Below are positions 1 to 14,590 of a stretch of DNA of 64,000 bases, one piece after another. The notes below the pieces were generated by a model that worked only from the letters and a program-made list of their open reading frames with translations, did not search any database and had not been told where the DNA came from. Each line of letters opens with the position of its first letter. Within the stretch, counting starts at the first letter, position 1. The translations under genes and the position numbers were made by a program. This stretch comes from Weissella diestrammenae (GTDB taxonomy: Bacteria > Bacillota > Bacilli > Lactobacillales > Lactobacillaceae): the NCBI RefSeq assembly GCF_014397255.1, contig NZ_CP060724.1:806001-870000 (forward strand), read 5' to 3'.

Positions 1-665
1 AAGATTTAAACAAGCAAAAAGCTGCCGCATTTGCGACACGTTATATTGAAGATGGCATGGTAGTTGGACTGGGAACAGGATCGACAGTTGCCTTTTTCTT
101 GGACGCATTAGCCGAAAAAAACTTAAACATTACAGGGGTGACAACTTCTAATCGAACAGCAGCGCGAAGTGCTGAGCTTGGGATTAAGATTGTTGATATT
201 GATGAAGTCGATCATATTGATGTGACAGTCGATGGTGCTGATGAAGTTGATGCTTACCTTAATGGCATTAAGGGTGGCGGAGCTGCGCTGTTGATGGAAA
301 AAATCGTGGCTAAAAATTCGACTAAGAATATTTGGATTGTTGACGAGAGTAAAGTTAAGCCGGTTTTGGGAAGCTTTCCTTTACCAGTTGAGGTGGTACC
401 TTATGGTAGTGGCCAATTGGCAAAGAAATTGGCTAGTTTTGGGTTGAACCCTAAGCTACGGGTTAATGCTGCTGGTGAAACGGTCGTAACTGATGGTGGA
501 CACTTTATTTTAGATTTGAATTTATCAGCAATCGATAATCCATTTGGTCTTTCAGAAATGTTGAATCAAGAAATCGGGGTAGTTGAACATGGCCTATTCC
601 TTGGTATTGCGAACACTGTGATTATTGGTGGCGATGAAATTCAAGTTAAGGAACGACGTCATTAA
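1..665 (+). CDS. rpiA: Ribose-5-phosphate isomerase A, 5' end outside window
   Basis: RpiA interconverts ribose 5-phosphate and ribulose 5-phosphate in the cytoplasmic pentose phosphate pathway. The reading frame is already open at base 3, upstream of the first ATG at 57 (residues DLNKQKAAAFATRYIEDG), so the true start lies before the window. The family hallmarks are present in order: the phosphate-binding GLGTGSTV near the N-terminus, the DGADEVD motif, the KGGGAALLMEK loop, and EVVPYG. The C-terminus looks complete. An intrinsic terminator follows directly, so this ends its transcript. It matches the heterofermentative lifestyle suggested by gnd at 22919. Identification is secure; only the N-terminus is unseen. 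Confidence 0.95.
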   Translation, partial: DLNKQKAAAFATRYIEDGMVVGLGTGSTVAFFLDALAEKNLNITGVTTSNRTAARSAELGIKIVDIDEVDHIDVTVDGADEVDAYLNGIKGGGAALLMEKIVAKNSTKNIWIVDESKVKPVLGSFPLPVEVVPYGSGQLAKKLASFGLNPKLRVNAAGETVVTDGGHFILDLNLSAIDNPFGLSEMLNQEIGVVEHGLFLGIANTVIIGGDEIQVKERRH

Positions 666-693
666 GCGTTTAGCTAATCGATAAGAATCCAAC

Positions 694-727
694 AAAGATT
701 GAGCATTTTAAATGTTCAATCTTTTTT
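694..727 (+). terminator. Intrinsic terminator after rpiA
   Basis: An inverted repeat (AAGATTGAGCATTT, then AAATGTTCAATCTT) is followed directly by a run of T. It sits 28 bases after the rpiA stop and ends that transcript before hslO. Confidence 0.85.
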
Positions 728-834
728 CATGGTTAAGGGCCATGCTTAAGCTCATGATTTTCAAAACGTGTGAAATGAAGACCGGTAGCGTGGTAAAATG
801 AGAGAAGAAATATTGAAAAAATGAGGGATAATGG

Positions 835-1713
835 ATGGTTGATTCAATTGTACGTGCAGTGACTAATGATAATAATTTTCGGGCTATTGCACTTGATGCG
901 ACAGAAATGATGCAAACGGCGGCGAAATTTCATGCAGCATCACCATTAGGTGTTGAAATTCTTGGACGAACATTGATGAGTGCGTTATTAGTTTCGAATG
1001 CGGTACTTAAAGGTGAAGAACATCTGGCGGTTGTCATTGATGGAGATGGACCTGCTGGTAAAATCGTCGCTGAGGCTAGCGCAAATGGTTTGGTTCGGGG
1101 GTATGTCACAAACGCACAGGTGAACGCTGAAGATGTTGCAACTGCTGTTGGCAATCAAGGCTTTTTGCGTGTGACGAAAGAAATGGATGAAAATACTGAA
1201 CCCTTCACTGGCTCTGTTGCCTTAACCAATGGCAACATTGATGATGATTTCACATTTTATATGTTGACGTCTGAACAAATTCCGTCTGTTGTGATGGTTG
1301 ATATTGCTGTGGATACAAAGGGCCAAGTTCAAGTCGCAGGGGGGTTCATTGTTTCTGCTTTGCCTGATGCAAAAGAGTCGGCATTGGATCAATTCTATGC
1401 GGCAGTTGAAAATATGCCAAAAATTAGAACGACTTTGTTAAATCATCAAGGCCCACTTGGTCTATTGACTAAAATTTTTGGGAAAGATCAAGTTAAGGCA
1501 TTGAGTGATGAAAAGCCTGCGCTATTTCCTGCAATTACCAAGCATGAATATGCACAGCTATTGGGTACGATTGCCATGGACCAATTGTTAGACATGTACA
1601 CGCAAGATCACGGTGCAGAAATTGTTGACCGGTTTACAGGGGAAAAAATCGCGTTTACTGCTGAAGAGTTGCAGTCGATTATGACCCAAAAGAAACAACG
1701 TGAGCAAGCATAA
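835..1713 (+). CDS. hslO: Hsp33 family chaperone lacking all zinc-binding cysteines
   Basis: This is a homologue of Hsp33, a cytoplasmic holdase normally activated when oxidation releases zinc from four C-terminal cysteines. Length (292 aa) and the N-terminal core (ATEMMQTAAKFHAASPLGVEILGRTL; LAVVIDGDGPAGKI) match the family. At the places where CxC and CxxC are expected, the protein reads FPAITK (A233, T235) and VDRFTGEK (D265, T268), and there is no cysteine anywhere in the protein. The rest of the C-terminal domain (IAFTAEELQSIM) still aligns. The start at 835 has GAGGGA 7 bases upstream; an ATG at 831 hits a stop at once. It either acts as a redox-independent chaperone or responds to another stress. 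lysS follows 69 bases later and dusB, often between them in lactobacilli, is absent. Confidence 0.9.
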   Translation: MVDSIVRAVTNDNNFRAIALDATEMMQTAAKFHAASPLGVEILGRTLMSALLVSNAVLKGEEHLAVVIDGDGPAGKIVAEASANGLVRGYVTNAQVNAEDVATAVGNQGFLRVTKEMDENTEPFTGSVALTNGNIDDDFTFYMLTSEQIPSVVMVDIAVDTKGQVQVAGGFIVSALPDAKESALDQFYAAVENMPKIRTTLLNHQGPLGLLTKIFGKDQVKALSDEKPALFPAITKHEYAQLLGTIAMDQLLDMYTQDHGAEIVDRFTGEKIAFTAEELQSIMTQKKQREQA

Positions 1714-1764
1714 CTTGCTTAAATAAAGGAATCATTTGTATACTAGTTTTAAAATAAAAATTAA

Positions 1765-3267
<1,503 letters not shown>

Positions 3268-3312
3268 TCATTGGTAAGCACGTATTTATATTAATCATGT
3301 AAATTATAATAG

Positions 3313-3362
3313 AAAAATAGGTAACTGATGCGTGTTGGACCTGTATCGATTGCCTATTTTTA
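3313..3362 (+). terminator. Intrinsic terminator after lysS
   Basis: Stem AAAAATAGG / CCTATTTTT encloses a 31-base loop and ends in T. The loop is long, so strength is uncertain, but the position 46 bases after the lysS stop fits. An extended -10 (TGGTATAAT, 3391-3399) for the next gene follows. Confidence 0.6.
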
Positions 3363-3449
3363 ATTTAATTCAATATTGATAATAAGCAAATGGTATAATT
3401 AAAACCATAGCTAACGACATATCTAACAACGAAAGGCTGGAGAAAAGCG

Positions 3450-3773
3450 ATGGCAGATACACTATTGGTAGTTACAACAGAGCATATACCTGGACACGAA
3501 TATGAAGTGATTGGTGAAGTTTTCGGGTTAACCACCCGTTCGAAGAACATTGTGTCAAATGTTGGGGCAGCTTTTAAAAATCTTGTTGGTGGTGAAATTA
3601 AGGCATATACGGATATGTTAGAAGAATCAAGACAGCAGTCAGTTGAACGGTTACGTGATAATGCACGTCAAATGGGTGCAGATGCAGTCGTTATGATGCG
3701 GTTTGATTCGGGATCGATTGGCACTGACATGACAACCGTTGCCGCATATGGAACGGCTGTTAAATTTAAGTAA
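3450..3773 (+). CDS. YbjQ/UPF0145 family protein
   Basis: A 107-residue cytoplasmic protein of the YbjQ (UPF0145, putative heavy-metal-binding) family. The family pattern is visible: [18 protein letters not shown] at the N-terminus, [18 protein letters not shown] in the middle, and the C-terminal [19 protein letters not shown] segment. Members form pentamers, but no biochemical role is established and metal binding has not been shown for most. It is monocistronic: an extended -10 (TGGTATAAT at 3391-3399) lies upstream and a strong terminator follows 18 bases after the stop. The start at 3450 has AGGCTGGAGAAA upstream. Confidence 0.85.
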   Translation: MADTLLVVTTEHIPGHEYEVIGEVFGLTTRSKNIVSNVGAAFKNLVGGEIKAYTDMLEESRQQSVERLRDNARQMGADAVVMMRFDSGSIGTDMTTVAAYGTAVKFK

Positions 3774-3790
3774 ATACGTCAAAAGAAGTG

Positions 3791-3822
3791 AGAGCACTAT
3801 CTCAAAAAGTGCTCTTTTTTTT
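3791..3822 (+). terminator. Intrinsic terminator
   Basis: Stem AGAGCAC / GTGCTCT followed by eight T. It ends the ybjQ-family transcript and insulates it from the rRNA promoter downstream. Confidence 0.85.
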
Positions 3823-3982
3823 AATGGATTAGTGGTATTTAGTAATTAAAATAATGTTCGTGTTTATTTAATGAAATTAGTTGTTGACGAACAATCGATT
3901 TCGCGGTATATTAATTAAGCGTTATTTTTGCCACATCAACTGATGTCAACGGAATGGCGTAAGAAATAAATCATCAAAGTTG

Positions 3983-4011
3983 TTGACATTGTCATCACGC
4001 TTTGGTAAGAT
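3983..4011 (+). promoter_or_regulatory. rRNA operon promoter
   Basis: TTGACA (3983-3988), 17 bases, then TAAGAT (4006-4011), followed by ATAAAAGTTGT. The same -35, spacing, -10 and downstream bases recur at 40262-40290 before the tRNA Leu-Thr-Arg cluster, which supports a common stable-RNA promoter type. A boxA-like stretch (GAACATTGAAAACT) follows near 4045. Confidence 0.85.
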
Positions 4012-4198
4012 ATAAAAGTTGTCTGATTGAGACAACAACGTAGAACATTGAAAACTAAATAACGTTTCGATGAAACAAATGTGCAAGTGTATCACGTAAA
4101 AATGATACAAACATTTGCGAAGTCAATTTCGCTAGTAAATTCGTTTAACATCTGTTAAACAACAAAAAAGATTGAGTTATACTCAAGCTGATCAATTT

Positions 4199-5782
<1,584 letters not shown>

Positions 5783-5857
5783 AAATCGGAAACTTGCACA
5801 TCGTTGAAACGTTATTTAGTTTTGAGTGTTTTACACTCAATAGCATCATATTTATAT

Positions 5858-5931
5858 GGGCCTGTAGCTCAGTTGGTTAGAGCACTGTGTTGATAACGCA
5901 GGGGTCACAGGTTCGAGTCCCGTCAGGCCCA
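5858..5931 (+). tRNA. tRNA-Ile (GAT)
   Basis: Cloverleaf with acceptor GGGCCTG / CAGGCCC, anticodon stem CTGTG / CGCAG, loop TTGATAA (anticodon GAT), and TTCGAGT in the T arm. The CCA end is not encoded. It lies in the 16S-23S spacer; no tRNA-Ala accompanies it in this copy. Confidence 0.96.
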
Positions 5932-6193
5932 TTGGTAATTTTAATAATTACCGTAGTAATATTAGTTCTTTGAAAACTGAATCATATTAGTAAATTTAAA
6001 ATTTCAAATTATTGAAAATCAATAAATTGAACCGAGTAATCAAGAGTTGATTGTCGCAAGACAATTGACAGTGTATTACACCGCGTTATTTTGAGTTTTT
6101 ATACAAGTTCATCACGATAGCAATATCGTGATAATCGCAAGTGACTGAAAGATGTCACATACTCAAAACTTAAATCATCAACGTCAGTTGATA

Positions 6194-9109
<2,916 letters not shown>

Positions 9110-9201
9110 GTTGAATAAAACGTGGTGGTTCAATTTATTTCACAAATTTACAAACAATATGATTCAGTTTTGAGAGGATTAAACTTCTCAATTTAATAAA
9201 C

Positions 9202-9319
9202 GTGTCGTGACGATGGCACTGAGGTCACACCTGTTCCCATACCGAACACAGAAGTTAAGCTCAGTAACGCCGAAAGTAGTTGGAGGATCGCTTCCTGCGA
9301 GGATAGGAAGTCGCGATGC
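9202..9319 (+). rRNA. rrf: 5S ribosomal RNA
   Basis: About 118 bases with the typical CCCATACCGAACACAGAAGT segment. The terminal helix GTGTCGTGAC / GTCGCGATGC closes the molecule and sets the ends. It follows 23S by about 90 bases and precedes tRNA-Asn by 5. Confidence 0.94.
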
Positions 9320-9324
9320 ATTAT

Positions 9325-9397
9325 TCCGAATTAGCTCAGTTGGTAGAGCACACGACTGTTAATCGTGCTGTCGTCGGTTCGAGCCCGACATTCGGAG
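9325..9397 (+). tRNA. tRNA-Asn (GTT)
   Basis: Acceptor TCCGAAT / ATTCGGA, anticodon loop CTGTTAA (GTT). The 73-base gene is identical to the one at 38280-38352. CCA is not encoded. Confidence 0.96.
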
Positions 9398-9426
9398 TTT
9401 TTTTATAAGTCAGCACTTGCTGATAT

Positions 9427-9499
9427 GCCGACTTAGCTCAGTTGGTAGAGCAACGGTATCGTAAACCGTAGGTCGAGGGTTCGAATCCCCCAGTCGGCA
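9427..9499 (+). tRNA. tRNA-Thr (CGT)
   Basis: Acceptor GCCGACT / AGTCGGC, anticodon stem ACGGT / ACCGT with loop ATCGTAA, giving anticodon CGT. It reads ACG codons. CCA is not encoded. It is the last gene of the rRNA operon. Confidence 0.95.
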
Positions 9500-9512
9500 T
9501 AAAACTTTTTTG

Positions 9513-9557
9513 AAATCCCGCTATATCAGCAACGATGTTGATATAGCGGGATTTCTT
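9513..9557 (+). terminator. Terminator of the rRNA operon
   Basis: A 16-bp perfect stem (AAATCCCGCTATATCA / TGATATAGCGGGATTT) followed by a short T-rich tail (CTTT). It closes the rrn-tRNA transcript. Confidence 0.9.
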
Positions 9558-10084
9558 TGTATCTACCAATGGTATACAATCACACTGAATAGTATGGAAT
9601 GAAATTTAGATGTGTATTTACATGTATATTTGAGAACGTCCTTTTTAGAAGTTCACCAAACTTGTAAATATATCTGCCGCCGAATCCTTCATCTCTTGTG
9701 TGACAGCCGTATAAATTGATAGGGTGGTTTGTACAGAGCATCATGACCAAGTTGAGATTGTAGTTGTTCAACGCTCATCCGGCATAGGTGATTGACACTA
9801 GTCTGCGTAGACTAGCGTTTTTTGTAATTGAAAATGATGTTGTTCTCATTAGCAATCATGGAAATGGGGAAATTTAAATGAATTAGTAAAGCTTGATCTT
9901 TAATAGGGCTAGAGAGACAACTATTGAATTTATCAAAGGTACAATGTGGATAGGAACTAAAGAAAATAGTGATGTTTGAACTCATGCGAGACTAGTAGAA
10001 TAAACGCACGGTCACTAAAGTGATTTTAGAACCTCTGGGTATTGCAATTTAAATTTTATCAAAGGTAGGGGTATCTAAAGTATC
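9558..10084 (+). other. Gene-free stretch with an orphan terminator
   Basis: No convincing gene was found in any frame of these 527 bases. Short open runs on either strand lack ribosome sites and any recognisable family. A clear intrinsic terminator (stem CTAGTCT / AGACTAG, 9798-9815, then CG and six T) sits in the middle, which suggests a gene once ended just before it. I read it as decayed sequence. Confidence 0.5.
9798..9823 (+). terminator. Orphan intrinsic terminator
   Basis: Perfect 7-bp stem CTAGTCT / AGACTAG with a GCGT tetraloop, then CG and TTTTTT. No intact gene reads into it from the left. Confidence 0.75.
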
Positions 10085-11068
10085 ATGAAAGCATATATCA
10101 TTCCAACAAAAGGTGAAACGCTCACATTATCTGAACAACCAGTACCCACACCAAGTGTTGATTTAATCTTAGTAAAAGTAAAGGCGATTGGATTGAATCC
10201 CTTAGATTACAAATTGAGTGAATATGGTAATGATTAGTGGCAATATCCGCACATTCTTGGGGTTGATATGGCCGGTGAAGTTGTAGCTCTTGGTCCTGAT
10301 GTTGGCGATGACTTTCAAATTGGGAATCGGGTTTGCGGTCACGCAAATTTGGTTGAAAATGGTACCTTTGCTGAGTATGTTGTGATGCATGCTTATTCAC
10401 TGGTAAAAGTGCCAGCGAATGTGAGCAATGAGCAAGCGGCAGCTATTTTGTGTGCTGGTATGTCAGCCTATCAGGCAATCAATCGGAAGGCTAATCTGGT
10501 TGGAAAATTAACAGTTCTGATTCATGGTGGTGCAGGTGGCGTTGGTTTAATTGCGATTCAACTTGCAAAGCAATTAGGCTTGTACGTCATTACTACTGTC
10601 TCTAGTCAAAAAATTGAATTTGTTAAAAGCCTAGGTGCTGATGACATCATTGACTACCGGCATGATAATGTCACTGAGCGTGTATTAGACATTACAAATG
10701 ATGTTGGTGTTGATTTGAGTATTAACCCCGTTTCAAGTGCCGAAGTGCAAGAGGATATTAATGAACGGCTAGCATATAATGGTCAAGTAATTGGTTTAGT
10801 TGATCTACCTAGAAATATTGACGTTGATTTATTGGCATCAAGGGGGATTACGGTCTCTGCGTTGAACTTGGGTGGGGCTCATCAGTCAAAAAGCGACAGT
10901 CAAAATCAAGACTTAGCACTGATGGCACAATCATTGCTGACAATCTTGGCAACACATGAAATTGACTCCAAAATTGAAGCCACCTTGCCATTTGATCAAT
11001 TAATGGATGGCTTGGAAATGATAAAATCACATCGTAATACGGGTAAAATTATTGTGACGCTTAAATAA
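10085..11068 (+). pseudogene. Zinc-free medium-chain dehydrogenase, interrupted by a nonsense codon
   Basis: The frame starting at ATG 10085 encodes the N-terminus of an NADP-dependent quinone oxidoreductase/alcohol dehydrogenase of the MDR family (ends of strands LTLSEQPVPTPSVDLI; IGLNPLDYKLSEYGND). It is stopped by TAG at 10235-10237, and the same frame continues with WQYPHILGVDMAGEVVALGPDVG, the nucleotide-binding HGGAGGVGLIAIQLAKQLG, and a normal C-terminus. A single base change explains the stop. Reinitiation at ATG 10268 would give 266 residues without the first catalytic-domain strands and without a good ribosome site, so function is doubtful. No zinc-ligand pattern is seen. Its surroundings (9558-11400) also look decayed. 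Confidence 0.8.
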
Positions 11069-11125
11069 AGTTGAGAGTTAAACAATCAGATAACAACAAA
11101 TAATGGAAAAAACATTTGATATTTT

Positions 11126-11389
11126 GTGCCATGTTTCACAAAAAATCGAAAAAGAGAGATCCCTAATATATCAACAGTTATTAAAAATGTAGAAATCAAA
11201 GAATGGGTGAAAAATCCCTCACTTACTGGAAGTAAGTGGCATGAACTTAACATTGCTTTTTTTTCGTGGAATTTTGCATGTGAAATAATTTCAAAAACAA
11301 CTGAAAAACACCGAGAAATACGCTTGCGTTTTGTGAAAGATAGCGGTATAACAATAAGTGTAAGAGATGTAAGCGATTACATTGATTAG
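11126..11389 (+). CDS. Hypothetical small protein, possibly a remnant
   Basis: An open frame of 87 codons with a GTG start and no Shine-Dalgarno. I do not recognise it. The product is mixed, with WHELNIAFFSWNFACEII in the middle and a charged C-terminal half. A different frame from ATG 11104 is open for 29 codons over the same start region, which is what a gene with an old frameshift would look like. It ends 28 bases before the pyruvate oxidase start, and that gene's ribosome site (GGGAGG at 11404-11409) lies in between. It may be a real small gene or a remnant. Confidence 0.3.
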   Translation: MPCFTKNRKREIPNISTVIKNVEIKEWVKNPSLTGSKWHELNIAFFSWNFACEIISKTTEKHREIRLRFVKDSGITISVRDVSDYID

Positions 11390-11417
11390 ATTTAATTGCT
11401 ATCGGGAGGCAAGAAAC

Positions 11418-13211
11418 ATGTCAGTCACAAATGTAAAGTATGATGAAACAAAAAAGATTCCAGCTGCAATCGCAATGATGAAGGTTATCGAGGCATGGGG
11501 GGTTAATAATATTTATGGTTACCCTGGTGGATCGTTTAGCTCAACGATGCATGCTCTGGATGTTGAAAAAGATAATATCAATTTTGTTCACATCCGGCAT
11601 GAACAAGTTGGTGCGCTAGCCGCTTCTGCTGAGGCAAAGTTAACCGGTAAGTTAGGGGTTGCGTTCGGGTCAGCTGGGCCAGGTGCAGTTAACTTACTTG
11701 ATGGTCTTTATGATGCACGTGAGGACCACGCACCAGTACTTGCCTTAGTTGGTCAAGTGCCAACGTCGAAGATGAATTATGACTTCTTCCAAGAGTTTAA
11801 CGAAGGTCCTATCTTTGATGATGTGTCTGTTTACAATCGGACAGTTATGAACGCTGAAAGCTTGCCATACGTGGTTGATAAGGCCATTCGAATGGCATAT
11901 AAGCATCAAGGTGTTGCAGTGGTTGTTATTCCAGTTGATCTTGGCTGGGAAGAGATTACAGATAAGCCTTACGAGTCTGCATCGTCATACCATCCAGCTG
12001 ATCAAAGCAAAATTTTGCCAATGCCAACGACTGATGAGATTGCTGAAGCTTTGAAGATGATTAAGGCTGCTAAGGCACCGGTCTTCCACGTTGGGCGGGG
12101 GGCTTTCGGTGCTTCAGAGGAATTGATGGCTGTTTCAGAAAAGTTGCAAATTCCGATTATTACAACTGCTCTTGGTAAAGGTATTGTGCCAGACAGCTAT
12201 GCTGGTAATTTGGGATTGGTTAACCGCGCTGGTTCAATTTCGGCCAATGAGGCAATGAATTATTCAGACTTGGTTATCGCAATTGGTAATGACTTCCCAT
12301 TTGCTGAAAATGTTTATACGAGTCACCCATTTAAATTTATTCAAGTTGACATTGATAGTTCTGTCTTTGGGGCACACCATCATGTTGATTTGGGGATTGA
12401 GTCAGATGGGCCAGCCTTCATTAAGGCATTATTGGCTCAAAGTGAAGCCGCACCAAAGTCAAAGGTTTATGATGCTGAACTAGCTCAAAATAAAGACTGG
12501 CGGGCATATTTGAAGAAGTTGATGGATAAGGAAACGAATCCGATTGAGTACGAGCAAATTTACAAGCAAATTAATCGGATTGCAGAGGATGACGCAGTCT
12601 TTGGTATTGATGTTGGTGATAACGTGGTCAATACGGTGCGTTTCTTGGACCTTAAGCCACAACAAAAGTGGACGACATCAGCTTTGTTCGCTACTATGGG
12701 CTATGGTGTACCCGCTGCAATCGCGGCTAAGTTGAGTTTCCCAGATCGTCAAGTGTTCAATATTGCCGGTGATGGTGCCTTCTCAATGGTTATGCAAGAC
12801 TTATTGACCGAGACATTGCACAAGTTGCCAATTATCAATATTGTGACTGCTAACTCAACCTTGAGTTTCATAAAGAATTCGCAAGCTGATTTGCCAATGA
12901 ATCCATCAGGGGTTGATATTTTGGATGCCGATTATGCAAAGATTGCTGAAGGTATGGGCGTTGTTGGTATTAGTGTTCATGAGTCAGCTGAGTTAGCGCC
13001 AGCTTTTGATAAAGCGGTTGAAGTGACCCGTACCGGACGGCCAGTATTACTTGATATTAAGATTAAGGACAAGCGTGGTTTCCCAGTAGAAGCGATGGAT
13101 ATGGATCCCGAGAAGACGTCACAAGCTTCAGTTGATGCATTCAAGACAAAGTATGATGCAATGGCGTTAAAGCCATTAAAGGATTATTTAGCTGAATACG
13201 GCGTTAAATAG
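11418..13211 (+). CDS. pox: Pyruvate oxidase
   Basis: This thiamine-diphosphate and FAD enzyme converts pyruvate, phosphate and oxygen to acetyl phosphate, CO2 and hydrogen peroxide in the cytoplasm. The 597 residues follow the Lactobacillus plantarum Pox pattern: N-terminal IYGYPGGSFSSTMHAL, HIRHEQVGALAASAEAKLTGK with the ThDP glutamate, SAGPGAVNLLDGLYDAREDH, and the C-terminal ThDP motif GDGAFSMVMQDLL (G451-D452-G453) followed by SFIKNSQ. The start at 11418 is chosen over an upstream in-frame ATG at 11382 because GGGAGG lies 8 bases before it. The gene stands alone and has its own terminator. Acetolactate synthase is the nearest alternative, but the SFIK segment after the GDG motif favours pyruvate oxidase. 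Confidence 0.9.
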   Translation: MSVTNVKYDETKKIPAAIAMMKVIEAWGVNNIYGYPGGSFSSTMHALDVEKDNINFVHIRHEQVGALAASAEAKLTGKLGVAFGSAGPGAVNLLDGLYDAREDHAPVLALVGQVPTSKMNYDFFQEFNEGPIFDDVSVYNRTVMNAESLPYVVDKAIRMAYKHQGVAVVVIPVDLGWEEITDKPYESASSYHPADQSKILPMPTTDEIAEALKMIKAAKAPVFHVGRGAFGASEELMAVSEKLQIPIITTALGKGIVPDSYAGNLGLVNRAGSISANEAMNYSDLVIAIGNDFPFAENVYTSHPFKFIQVDIDSSVFGAHHHVDLGIESDGPAFIKALLAQSEAAPKSKVYDAELAQNKDWRAYLKKLMDKETNPIEYEQIYKQINRIAEDDAVFGIDVGDNVVNTVRFLDLKPQQKWTTSALFATMGYGVPAAIAAKLSFPDRQVFNIAGDGAFSMVMQDLLTETLHKLPIINIVTANSTLSFIKNSQADLPMNPSGVDILDADYAKIAEGMGVVGISVHESAELAPAFDKAVEVTRTGRPVLLDIKIKDKRGFPVEAMDMDPEKTSQASVDAFKTKYDAMALKPLKDYLAEYGVK

Positions 13212-13245
13212 CGACGTGTTAAAATTAGCTACTGTTGAATAGATT

Positions 13246-13282
13246 AAAACGGTACAAGGACAAAGTCCTTGTATCGTTTTTT
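13246..13282 (+). terminator. Intrinsic terminator after pyruvate oxidase
   Basis: Stem AAAACGGTACAAGGAC / GTCCTTGTATCGTTTT with a three-base loop and a T run. Confidence 0.9.
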
Positions 13283-13380
13283 AATTTTTGAAGAGGTTAG
13301 AGAACACGTTGAGTATTCACAAAAATATTTAACACCGATACTGATTTGGTTGATCACCAGTAAATGACGGCAAGCCTTTT

Positions 13381-13433
13381 TATATGAAATGTTTTTCATA
13401 TGTGTTATAGTATATATGAAAAACATTTCATAT
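13381..13433 (+). promoter_or_regulatory. Double ArsR-type operator over the cadD promoter
   Basis: Two 21-base arms, TATATGAAATGTTTTTCATAT (13381-13401) and its near-exact reverse complement (13413-13433), flank TATAGT, a probable -10. Each arm is itself an imperfect dyad of the TGAA-N6-TTCA type bound by ArsR/SmtB repressors. The transporter start is 15 bases downstream and the ArsR gene follows it, so autoregulation is likely. Confidence 0.8.
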
Positions 13434-13448
13434 AAAAGGGGGCTGCTT

Positions 13449-14060
13449 ATGGTAACAGCATTAATCACGGCAATTTTGTCATACTTAGGGACAACATCGG
13501 ATTATTTAATGATCCTATTATTGGTTTTCACGCGTTATCAGCAAACAAAACAACGTCAGAATGTGGTAATAGGCGCATATTTGGGTAATTTGGTTTTGGT
13601 TATCCTCTCATTACTTGTTGCGATGCTCTTGAAACAGGTACCTGATGAATGGCTATTAGGTTTATTAGGCTTAATCCCAATCTATCTGGGGATTAAAGGG
13701 TACTTTTGGCCTAAAGATGAAAGTAACGAAGTGGCAGAACGTTTGTCTGGTATGTCAGCTGGACGTATCATATTGAATGTAATTGTTTTGACGGTTGCAA
13801 CTTGTGGGGCAGACAATCTAGCCTTGTATATTCCGTATTTTGCGAATTTAAACATGTTATATTTACCGCTAATTTTAGGGGCGTTTATTGTGATATTAAC
13901 TTTGATTATCGGTTTAGCCTGGTGGGGGTCTAGGCTAAATTTTATCGGTCAGTTGTTTAAACGCTATGGCGAGAAAATTCAATTGGTGATTTATGTTGGT
14001 TTAGGCGTTTATGTGATGTTTGAAGCTGGTACGATTCAGTCCTTGCTACATTTGTTATAA
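13449..14060 (+). CDS. cadD: CadD-family metal efflux transporter
   Basis: A polytopic membrane protein of 203 residues of the CadD (cadmium resistance transporter) family, with five or six predicted transmembrane segments: residues about 1-25, 38-60, 65-82, 105-125, 133-155 and 175-198. The family pattern NxTxxSDYL-like segment appears as LGTTSDYLMILLLVF, and VATCGADNLALYIPYFA in the middle is typical. It should export divalent soft metals such as cadmium or zinc. ATG 13449 is preferred over 13389 because GGGGG lies 7 bases before it and 13389 lies inside the operator. The ArsR gene begins 7 bases after the stop. Confidence 0.85.
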   Translation: MVTALITAILSYLGTTSDYLMILLLVFTRYQQTKQRQNVVIGAYLGNLVLVILSLLVAMLLKQVPDEWLLGLLGLIPIYLGIKGYFWPKDESNEVAERLSGMSAGRIILNVIVLTVATCGADNLALYIPYFANLNMLYLPLILGAFIVILTLIIGLAWWGSRLNFIGQLFKRYGEKIQLVIYVGLGVYVMFEAGTIQSLLHLL

Positions 14061-14067
14061 TAAGGAC

Positions 14068-14412
14068 ATGAAAAAAGAAGCAATTAATGAATTAGAGCAA
14101 ATTTTTAAATTATTAGGCAATAAGCAGCGGTTAACCATTTTAGAGTTGTTGCGCGTTCGGGCGTATCGTGTTTCAGAAATTGTAGACGTCATGCAGATGG
14201 AACAATCGGCAATCTCACACCAGTTAAAATTGCTGCGTGAAGCACAACTTGTGCAAACAAAAAAGCAAGGCCGTGAAGTATTATATTGTTTAACGGACTC
14301 TCATATCCTAAAACTACTTGATAATGCGATGCAGCACGTCAATCATGTGCTACTACATGAGTCACATGAAGTTTATGAGCTGTCACAACAAAGCCATGAT
14401 AGTAATGAGTAA
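14068..14412 (+). CDS. ArsR/SmtB repressor with an alpha-5 metal site
   Basis: A 114-residue winged-helix dimeric repressor (LLGNKQRLTILELL; recognition helix MEQSAISHQLKLLREA; wing KKQGREVLYCL). It lacks the ELCVCDL cysteine box of CadC. Instead the C-terminal helix has D77-x-H79-x10-H90-x2-H93, the exact DxHx10HxxH pattern of the alpha-5 zinc/cobalt site in CzrA and SmtB. That points to zinc or cobalt as the inducer even though the partner is CadD-like. The start at 14068 has TAAGGA upstream. It shares a transcript with the transporter and should bind the double operator at 13381-13433. Confidence 0.9.
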   Translation: MKKEAINELEQIFKLLGNKQRLTILELLRVRAYRVSEIVDVMQMEQSAISHQLKLLREAQLVQTKKQGREVLYCLTDSHILKLLDNAMQHVNHVLLHESHEVYELSQQSHDSNE

Positions 14413-14590
14413 GTCGGTAGCGGGAAAATCGTGATAAAGCACAATTCCATCAATCATTTTTGTGGGACGAGGCGCTGGGACGACTTAAGTCAAAGCATCA
14501 AACTTATTTTTTTTGGATTACCAATTTGTTTGATAAATGCCGGAAATCTGCTTTGTTACAAAGAATGATGCGCGTCATTGATGCATTTTC

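Noticed and set aside
9580-9771. 63-codon minus-strand frame after the rRNA operon
   Set aside because: No ribosome site, no recognisable domain, and it does not explain the orphan terminator, which is on the plus strand.
14461-14500. Direct repeat GGGACGA twice after the ArsR gene
   Set aside because: Resembles intergenic GGGAC-rich elements seen in lactic acid bacteria, but it is too short and unpaired to define a repeat family here.
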